From: Paenibacillus_L residui
GTDB taxonomy: Bacteria > Bacillota > Bacilli > Paenibacillales > NBRC-103111
Assembly (NCBI RefSeq): GCF_042677205.1
Contig: NZ_JBHTIU010000028.1
Span: forward strand, 62,001-126,000
Reading direction: 5' to 3'
DNA: 64,000 nt
The notes under the pieces are model-generated. The model saw only the letters and a program-made list of their open reading frames with translations. It had not been told where the DNA came from and ran no database searches. The first letter of the stretch is position 1. Every line of letters begins with the position of its first letter. A program made the translations under genes and the position numbers. Positions 17,560 through 25,100 of this stretch are shown here, in pieces.

Positions 17560-18528
17560 CTACCACAGACTTGTCTCGTTGAACTTACGGCTGATTCGGT
17601 TGGCCAGAACAAGCATCATGAAGTTGATCACGGAGTTGAACATGCCGACTGCAGTGCTGTAGCTGTAGCTCGCTTCGAGTATTCCCTTTCGGTACACGAA
17701 GCTGGAGATGACATCTGCCGTTTCGTAGGTCATCGGGTTATACAGCAGAATAATCTTCTCGAATCCGACGTTCATAATCCCGCCGATGTTCAGAATGAGC
17801 ATGATGACGATAGTCGGCTTAATACCGGGCAGCGTGACATGAAGCATCTGCTTCCATCGGTTGGCCCCATCGATCGTTGCGGCATCATACAGCTGCGGGT
17901 CGATGGCGGACAGGGCAGCCAGATAAATAATCGATCCCCAGCCAACTCCCTGCCAAATGCCCGAACCGACGAAGATCGTTCGGAAGTAATCCGGATTAAG
18001 CAGCAAATTCGACCGCTCTCCTCCGAAGGCTTCGATAATTGAGCTGATCAGCCCGCTTTTGCTTGTGAAATCAACGATCATACCGCAAATTACAACTGTA
18101 GAGATGAAATGCGGGAGGTATGTAACCGTTTGCACAGAACGTTTGAAAAAAGTGCTCCTCACCTCATTTAGCAGCAAAGCCAGAATGATCGGCGCCGGGA
18201 ATGCAAATATAAGCTCATACGCATTGATGAGCAGCGTATTCTTCAGGATGCGCCAAAAGTAATGGCTGTTGAAGAACTGCTCGAAATGTGTGAATCCCAC
18301 CCACGGACTACCAATAATGCCTTTGGCAGGCGTAAAATTTTTGAAGGCGATGGTCAATCCGTACATAGGGACATATTTAAACAAAATGTAATACGCGAGA
18401 CCGGCCAGCGACATCAAATAGATCGTTCTATTGCGGAGCAAATCTTTCTTGAGGAAGCGGGCATAATTCTTCATGCGCGGCGCCAGACCGGGTTTGAAAT
18501 GGGGCGCGGCTTCAGTGTGTGGCGGCAT
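17560..18528 (-). CDS. ABC sugar importer permease, LplB type (cluster 1)
   Basis: A 322-residue permease with the EAA-type loop in YDAATIDGANRWKQMLHVTL, first gene of the operon lplB-type, ytcP-type, binding protein, araC. The start follows AAAGGAGT. No ATPase is encoded in the operon, so a shared ATPase elsewhere is implied. Confidence 0.9.
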   Translation of the reverse strand: MPPHTEAAPHFKPGLAPRMKNYARFLKKDLLRNRTIYLMSLAGLAYYILFKYVPMYGLTIAFKNFTPAKGIIGSPWVGFTHFEQFFNSHYFWRILKNTLLINAYELIFAFPAPIILALLLNEVRSTFFKRSVQTVTYLPHFISTVVICGMIVDFTSKSGLISSIIEAFGGERSNLLLNPDYFRTIFVGSGIWQGVGWGSIIYLAALSAIDPQLYDAATIDGANRWKQMLHVTLPGIKPTIVIMLILNIGGIMNVGFEKIILLYNPMTYETADVISSFVYRKGILEASYSYSTAVGMFNSVINFMMLVLANRISRKFNETSLW

Positions 18529-18734
18529 TCAGGCGTACACTCCTTTCTTGTCGGTACTAGCACAATAACAGGTTTTCCGGCCGTTATTCAATGCTCAATT
18601 TTTATATACAATTTTTATAGGGGACAGATCGATGCTAGCGAAGCAGAAACTACCGGCGGAGTGTGATCATTCCGGTAATGCCGTTACACCAAGTCATTTA
18701 CGCCAAGTCATTTCCTAACCTGAAAATAAAAAAA

Positions 18735-18776
18735 AGCCCCTGGCGGAGCCTGTTCATACCCCACAAAGCAGGGGCT
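18735..18776 (-). terminator. Probable terminator with A/T tract
   Basis: AGCCCCTG (18735-18742) pairs with CAGGGGCT (18769-18776). On the minus strand the stem is followed by a run of eight T, so it would stop leftward transcription from the membrane gene at 19487. Its right arm overlaps the terminal repeat of the element at 18771. Confidence 0.5.
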
Positions 18777-18932
18777 GTCTCAATAGCGTTTGCCTAAAAC
18801 GGGAACATTCCAAAATGAAGCAAAAAGGACCTCCAATCCCACTATTTTGTAGGAACAGGGTCCTTTGCTAACAGCCAGATTTAACTCCAGGCGGGGCTTG
18901 AAAAATGATAAATCGACTTGTGAGACAGCCCC
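18771..18932. mobile_element. IS1182-like terminal-repeat remnant or MITE (162 bp)
   Basis: Perfect 12-bp terminal inverted repeats GGGGCTGTCTCA (18771-18782) and TGAGACAGCCCC (18921-18932) enclose 138 bp with an internal AAGGACC/GGTCCTT pairing and no reading frame. The GGCTGTCTCA end resembles those of IS1182-family elements as I recall them. It may be a deletion derivative mobilised in trans. No clear target duplication is seen. Confidence 0.55.
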
Positions 18933-18983
18933 TTTGCCGGCAAGACTGGTCATTACATGCGACGGCCTTACATATTTTTCACA

Positions 18984-19487
18984 TTAAACTTCTCTCTTCT
19001 TCCAGACCAGCATAAAAGCTCCCACAAGAATCATCAGTATCGGGAAGATCGGCCAACCGCTGGACAGATGCGTAAGCATGGAGCCGATAGAGAAGACGGC
19101 AAAAAACAAGAGAGACAGCACCGTCAAAATATTGATCGGGATCAACAGCCACTTATTGCGGCCCCCGAACCAATACAGCTCGAACAGTCCCACTGCCGGA
19201 GCCAGTATAAATCCCGGCCACATGTAGCCCCAACTGTCAAACAGCATGGAGATTTGGCAGACAACTCCTACCGTCAGGAGCACCCCGCCGGGAACAAGCA
19301 GCCCTACCCCTTGACGGTTCGTCAGCGAGAAGTACATCCAATGGAAAAACAAGCCTAGCGGAATAATAAACATGCTGGGCCAGAATAGGGCGAAAATCGT
19401 CCCCACTCCGAATGTCTCTCCCTGATTTAAAAACAAAAACGCCCCGAGAAGAAGCAGAACCGCTCCTAAAATGGTCTTAGCATTCAT
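18984..19487 (-). CDS. Small multi-pass membrane protein
   Basis: A 167-residue, very hydrophobic protein with five or six membrane segments and a short KKREV tail. The first helix-turn block (ILGAVLLLLGAFLFLNQG) and the last (WPIFPILMILVGAFMLVWKK) resemble the GxxLLxxGxxFLL pattern of LiaF/DUF5668-like membrane proteins. Function is unknown. The start is supported by GGAGGAAAGG. It stands alone. Confidence 0.75.
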   Translation of the reverse strand: MNAKTILGAVLLLLGAFLFLNQGETFGVGTIFALFWPSMFIIPLGLFFHWMYFSLTNRQGVGLLVPGGVLLTVGVVCQISMLFDSWGYMWPGFILAPAVGLFELYWFGGRNKWLLIPINILTVLSLLFFAVFSIGSMLTHLSSGWPIFPILMILVGAFMLVWKKREV

Positions 19488-20119
19488 AGACTATTCCTTT
19501 CCTCCTTCGCCCGTCCTGTTCTTTTAACAGATTAGCATAATTAGGCAGCGGCTGCCTCCAACCTCGGGCAAGTCGTTTCCTAGACCAAAGTCCAGTTTCG
19601 AGCCCCGTCGCCTCTTTGAACTGGCGGAAACAGGAGTTCCCCTGATCGCTCTTGGGGAGGGTAAATCTTGGAACAGCTGAAATCCAAAAATATCTTCACT
19701 ACAATGCGTGCCGGGAAAGCGCGATCTGCTCCGGTTCTGTCCGCTTTCTCCGTAATACACCGGGAAAGCGTGCCAGTGCGCTGTATGTGAAAGCTCCCGA
19801 CCCCTCGCGTGGTGGTTGGTCAGTCTCCAACGTGATCTACAGCGCCTTGAAATTTCTGTATGTCAACACGTTCCATCGCACATGGGACATACAGGAGATT
19901 CCGAGGTCAAAAAAACCAAAAAAGTTACCCGTCATTCTGGTGCCAGCCGAACTCGCAACACTATTTAACGTTGTTTCCAATCCTATCGACCATATACGCT
20001 CCATTTCCATAAAGGCAATCATTTGAGCATAAATGCGGTAATTGAAAGTCCATAGGGCGGTAACTCGGTTTCGTTCAACATAAGTATATCCAAAATTGGT
20101 GACGGCTAGAGAAAAGAAG

Positions 20120-20178
20120 TTAGACTCCCATGCCTCTGGCCGCGGCACCAGCAGATGATGAAAATTGATGGATTTTCA
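20120..20178 (+). repeat. 59-bp direct repeat, copy 1
   Basis: Matches 20586-20644 except for one base (GATGATGAAA versus GATGAAGAAA). The unit begins TTAGACTCCCATGCCTCTGG and ends GATGGATTTTCA. The copies are 466 bp apart and enclose the inverted ~50-bp array. Confidence 0.85.
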
Positions 20179-20337
20179 GGGTAGTTTTCAGTTTTTCACC
20201 TCGTAGGAGTAAACTAACTGTATAAAAAGAGGCAGTCGATTTAATGTGGAAAAGGTGTTCAACTGGATGAATGTAATAGTAAAAGCAAAATTGTGTAGCA
20301 TCAATGAAACTAGTAATGGATAAAAGCGTAAACGTAA

Positions 20338-20530
20338 CGGAACTGGGAGATCTTATTTCGTCAAAATAGGCGGTTTTTTTAGACTAACGGAACCAGACGC
20401 GCTTATTTCATAGAATTATCCTACTTTCGCCTGCATTTCTTGGGAATAAGGTCATCTAGTTCCGTTAAAATGACCGAAAGGCCCATTTGGAGCGATTAAG
20501 GTCGTCTGGTTCTGTTAAAACCAAACCGTG
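20338..20530. repeat. Intergenic array of ~50-bp units in opposite orientations (type 2)
   Basis: Two units of the form ACGGAAC..AGA....CTTATTTC (about 20338 and 20387) are followed by two in reverse orientation, AATAAGG..ATCTAGTTCCGTTA (about 20443) and TTAAGG..GTCTGGTTCTGTTA (about 20495). The inner pair forms a large imperfect palindrome, arms 20384-20407 and 20443-20467. Confidence 0.65.
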
Positions 20531-20585
20531 CAGGTTTCCATGATCATAATCGTACACCATTAATCGACAGCCTCTAAAAATCCAT

Positions 20586-20644
20586 TTAGACTCCCATGCC
20601 TCTGGCCGCGGCACCAGCAGATGAAGAAAATTGATGGATTTTCA
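20586..20644 (+). repeat. 59-bp direct repeat, copy 2
   Basis: Second copy of the repeat at 20120-20178, with one substitution. Confidence 0.85.
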
Positions 20645-20774
20645 AGAAGCCCTGCCGTTGATTCGGCACCGTCGGATGATGAATATTCATTTTTTCGATC
20701 CAATCCGTCATTATAAACGAATGTAGATTCTTGCCATGAATACCGGAAGCACATCGAAGGCTAATAGCTCTGGT

Positions 20775-20809
20775 AAAAAACAAGCAGGCCGCTTAGCAGG
20801 CGGTCCTGC
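20775..20809 (-). terminator. Terminator of the importer cluster 2 operon
   Basis: On the minus strand a stem formed by the complements of 20800-20809 and 20784-20792 (GCAGG/CCTGC plus CCGC/GCGG with one bulged base) is followed by six T. It lies 33 bp past the stop of the isomerase-like gene. Confidence 0.65.
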
Positions 20810-20841
20810 CAAGCAGCCTTTCCAAGAAGAATGACGCATAA

Positions 20842-21639
20842 TTAAGGATTCAATGCCAACAGCCGCCTCCAGCATGCCGTAAGATCTTCCGGGGAAGGGT
20901 TTCTCACCTCGAACATAAACGGACCTTCATATCCGTGGCCGGCGAGGGCTCGAAGAACATTCTTCCAGTCTATAATTCCTTCTCCGGGCATCCAATGCTT
21001 CTCATCCTCCCCGTCATAGTCGGACATATGAACGGTAATGATCCGCGAACCGACTTTGTTGATGAAATCGACCGCGGTTTCCTGAAGAAGATGGTTAACA
21101 TCGCAGCAAACCATCAATCGATCTTCAGACCCGATCAACTCCAAAATTTCGTCACTCGTATTTCCGAGACAGGTTCTGGGCAGGCATTCCACCGCTATTC
21201 GAATATTCAGATGCCCCGCCCGGCGGGCCAGTTGCTGCAGTCCGTCCCGGCATATGCTTAACCGACGGCGCCTGTCCTCAATCGGAATCGGCTCATAGCT
21301 CGGATGCAGTACCGCCCGGCCTACTCCCCAACTCTCTGCCAGCTCCAGCAATTTATACTGATTGGCTATGATCGCCTCTCTCTTGGCGTCATCCGGGCAG
21401 GAAACGTCCCAATCATGGCCATAGGGCAAATGGACGGACCATATATGCAGGTTCAGGCGATTGGCTTCCTGAACGATCGCGGTAAACTGCTCGGAAAGCT
21501 CCTGGAACTGACTGTTCCAGTCCTTGCTGTGCAATACCAATTCAATACAATCCAATCCGGCACTCTTGATCTCTTCCAGTCCGGCGGTATTCTTGACATT
21601 ATAAGAAGTACCGACCTTCCATCTTTCCGGTTGCCTCAT
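20842..21639 (-). CDS. Sugar phosphate isomerase/epimerase-like TIM-barrel protein
   Basis: About 265 residues of the xylose isomerase-like TIM-barrel family (AP endonuclease family 2 fold). Metal-ligand regions are visible in RIAVECLPRTCLGNTSDEI, CCDVNHLLQE, ITVHMSDYDGEDEKHWMPGEG and the C-terminal FEVRNP. The ATG at 21639 is spaced well from GAGGAG; an in-frame GTG three codons earlier is too close. As last gene of the operon with the importer and the giant phosphoesterase, it probably isomerises or epimerises the imported sugar. Confidence 0.85.
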   Translation of the reverse strand: MRQPERWKVGTSYNVKNTAGLEEIKSAGLDCIELVLHSKDWNSQFQELSEQFTAIVQEANRLNLHIWSVHLPYGHDWDVSCPDDAKREAIIANQYKLLELAESWGVGRAVLHPSYEPIPIEDRRRRLSICRDGLQQLARRAGHLNIRIAVECLPRTCLGNTSDEILELIGSEDRLMVCCDVNHLLQETAVDFINKVGSRIITVHMSDYDGEDEKHWMPGEGIIDWKNVLRALAGHGYEGPFMFEVRNPSPEDLTACWRRLLALNP

Positions 21640-21674
21640 CCGTTTCACTCTCCTCTGTTTCGTTAACCTGTCAG

Positions 21675-22052
21675 TTAGACGATGATCTTTGGATCCTGGA
21701 TATTCAGAACGGCTTCGCTCACTTTGCCCTCATGAACCAAGACATTAGCGAATCTATGGTTGAACCCGGCCAAGACATACTCAGCCTCCTCGAGGCCGCC
21801 GTCTATCTCTATTTTAACGGAAATCGCTTCCCCGATCTGCAAATTTTGCCGGATCCAGTCCGCCTTCGCCCCACTGGCCGTCAGTACATATTTCCTTTGC
21901 GGGATGGAATGGTTGATCCCCGTCAATATCGCTTCAACGATACCGGACATTTCCTTCCCTGCCTGCCACTTTTCGTTCGGAGCATCGGGTGTAATGATCA
22001 CCTCGACCCCTTCATTCCCCTCCTTTTCTATCATCATTTTCCTAAGAAGCAA
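21675..22052 (-). pseudogene. Short ORF resembling part of a phosphodiester glycosidase
   Basis: About 125 codons, starting at a TTG or one of several nearby ATGs (a good AAAGGAGG lies inside the frame). The segment HSIPQRKYVLTASGAKADWIRQNLQIGEAISV resembles the 'IP..G.VLSA.G.AA.WL...LKVGD.V' block that I associate with NAGPA-type phosphodiester glycosidases, followed by FANVLVHEGKVS. The rest of such an enzyme is missing, so it is either a decayed remnant or a small domain protein. It lies between the giant phosphoesterase and the isomerase-like gene. Confidence 0.45.
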
Positions 22053-22127
22053 TCCCCGCTTAGCAGTGGGGATCCCGGTATCATCTGCTAAGCTAGCTGT
22101 TCTCCACTATTAGATCTCCACTGCTTT

Positions 22128-25100
22128 TTAAGATACATGTACGACAATTTTTTCCGTTATCGTTTCACCAGCTGCATTGATTAACTTACCGTAATATTCA
22201 TACGTTCCTGCTAGTTTGTCTGTCATGGTTACCGTTGCGAATTGAGCTCCAGGTGTCGCTTCGAGCAGAGGAACGGATTGTACCAATTCCCCATTCTCAT
22301 AGAGCTCGAAGGTAGCTGCATTGGTTCCCCACCACATATTCATCATCACGTTGTAGCTTCCGTCCCCATCCCAGTTATCGCTGGAGAGCACAGCATTACC
22401 CGGTAAGGCATCTGCAACAACAACGGTTATCGAATCGCAATTTGTCGTCCCGTAGGAATTAATCAATTCGCATGTGTATACATAAGTGCCGTTAATTCTG
22501 CCTGTTAGGACGGTTGCAGCCGTCTGGGCATCAGGAGATTTATCAATTAATGACTGCGTATCGATTAACCCCCCATTCTCATACAACTTGTATGTCGTCC
22601 CATTATTGCCCCACCATTGATTCATGGTAATCGTGTAGTTGCCGTCTCTTAGGCCCGTGTCGTACCCACTGTCACTCGACAATACCGGCTTGCCGGGTTT
22701 GTCTGTCGCCAGTGGACTTGAAGGTTCCTCCTTGATCATATCATTGATCATCCGAATGCTAGGATACCAGGTACGCGCCTTGTAGTACGCCTCGCTGTTA
22801 TGAATTCTTAGATCATGCGTGTAGCTGCCTTGTCCATCGAAACGGAATATATCCACCGCATTCGTGGCCCAAGATGCCATCGTTCCATTAGGTACAGTAC
22901 GGATAATGTTGCCCGTATACGGCTGTGTTCCAATGGACTTGACATGAGTGCTAAAAATATCATCATGCGAGTCGAATGTGTTAGACAGTTCTCCAGTAAC
23001 CATATTAAACTGATACACTTCATATTGGGCTGTCACCCAGAGCAGGTCCCCGCCTTCCGTAACAGGGAACAAATCATGGCCCCAAGCCCCTTCTTTGCCT
23101 TCCATTGCCGGGAGATCAGCCCCCAAACCTTCCTTCAATGTTAGAGTTGGCCGCTCTGTCGTGCCGGTGATTTCATAAGCGACCACCTCATAATCTCCAA
23201 CTGCCCATAGCAGCTTGCGCTGGTTATCCCAAACTAAGCCATGAGCTCCAGGAAGCTCTACTCGGTAATAATAACCATTTGCATCCCCCTGACTGGACGC
23301 GTATATGGTCACAGCGTTGCCGACACTATCTGCCACAACGATGTTTCCGTCCGGCAGCAATTCAATGGAATGAGGATTCTCCTCATTCTTCGTAGCGCGG
23401 CTATATAGCCGTTCACCAGTTTCGTAATCAATAATACCCACAAATCCACGAGAAGCGGTCGTCACAACAACATATCCGCCATAAAACTCACTATAGCGAA
23501 GCTTCGCATCCGTCACAAGGTCAAAGGTGCTAATTCCCGTAAATCCTAATGCGGTAGTCGGCTGCCACTTCCATACGATTGCATTCGGATCATTCCAATC
23601 TGGGCTATCCTGCTTGTATACAACGATTTTATTGAATTGCTGATCCGTAAGCGCAACCATCTCGGTTTCTGCCGAGCTAGGAACCTTCGAGTTGCCCTCG
23701 ATCGGCAGCGTTGTCACGGCAGCCTGATTAACAAGCACCTGCAGGGAGTCCAGCACAGCTGTACCGCTCATTCGTTTCAGTTCCATCCCAGAACGGATGA
23801 TTCTGCTATGATCAGTGATTTCATTCCCATCCAATCCAAATACGGAAAGCTCTTCCGATTGATCAAACCCGGCCAAAAAGGCTTCAATGGTCGTTTGGTG
23901 TGGAATGTCCGTAACCGTTCCCGCCGTATGATCGATCGTGTATGTCCGAGAGGTTATCCATTCCCTGAAAGGAATCGTATACGGCGCAAGGTTTTTCTTA
24001 ATTCCGTTCCGCTCCCCATAGTTTTTCATCTGCAAATCTACATAGTCCTCATAAACATAGACCATGAGTGACTGGATTACTGCAGGTTGCTCGGCTGAGA
24101 GCGGCCCTGGATTATATCGATTGTTATAATAGCTTAGTGAACCTGCAAAGCTAGAGACATAGCCTGTAGAGCGAACGTTACGATCCTGTTCTATGCTGCC
24201 GTCAGCGTTATAGGCTGTCACCCGCTCGAAAGTGTCCTGTTCGATGAAAGGACCACCATGGTCGTGGCCATAGAGATAGATCAAGTTCGGATAGTTCAAA
24301 AAAATGCGATGCAAGCGGGTGTTCATGCCATTCTCATCAGAGAGAGCTTTCGCTGGCGCAGTTAATGCTTTTGATCCTTGAAGAGGATAATGACCAAGTA
24401 CGATAACCCGTTCGGTATTGCCGATGGTCAAAAGTGTGTTCTCCACGAAATCGATAGCTTCGGGCGTATACACATTGGAATCGATGGTTTCGTCCCCATT
24501 ATACGGAGTATTAATCCCGATAAAGTGAATTCCGTTAATCATGTAGTGATAAGCCAACAGATTGGAAGTCCGATCTACACCTTCATATAACACATCTTCA
24601 TATTGCCCAAGGCTGCTTAGCATCGTTGAATCGATATAGGCGCCGGAATTGTACGCAGTCGAACCTGCTTCATAATCGTGATTCCCGTTAACATATAGCA
24701 CTTTTCCGTATTTGCTCGTCTCTGCGAAAGCGCCTGTCACCTGCGAAACAAACTTATTGTATGTCTCTTGACCCCATGGGATGCTGCCAGTTGTACTCGA
24801 ACTGTCCCCGGTCACAACGACCAGATCCGGATTTTCATTCGTCTTAATGGTTCCAAGTGCAGCGCGAATTTGCGGTCTAATCACGTCCGGATTATCCTGC
24901 AAACCGTAATCAACATGCAAATCAGACAGAGCCGAAATCGTAAACAAAGGCTGTTCACGAGGCTCTTCCAGATCCAACTTTGTCTTATCGATGTTCACTT
25001 CGTACACATGGAAGAGATTGTTGCTGTTCGTCGCGCTCGCCTGCCAGCCTTGACCATTCACTGTCGTAAAACGAACGTAATACGTCTTGCCGTCAATGAC

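Larger units (their letters stand above)
19488..20841. other. Gene-poor, repeat-rich gap of 1.35 kb
   Basis: No recognisable gene. Reading frames of 60-120 codons occur on both strands, but none has a good ribosome site or a known motif. The gap holds a 59-bp direct repeat, an array of ~50-bp units in opposing orientations, and a terminator at 20775-20809. It looks like decayed DNA colonised by repeats. Confidence 0.6.

Noticed and set aside
19524..20783. Several 60-120 codon frames in the repeat-rich gap
   Set aside because: No ribosome sites, no motifs, and they cross the 59-bp repeats.
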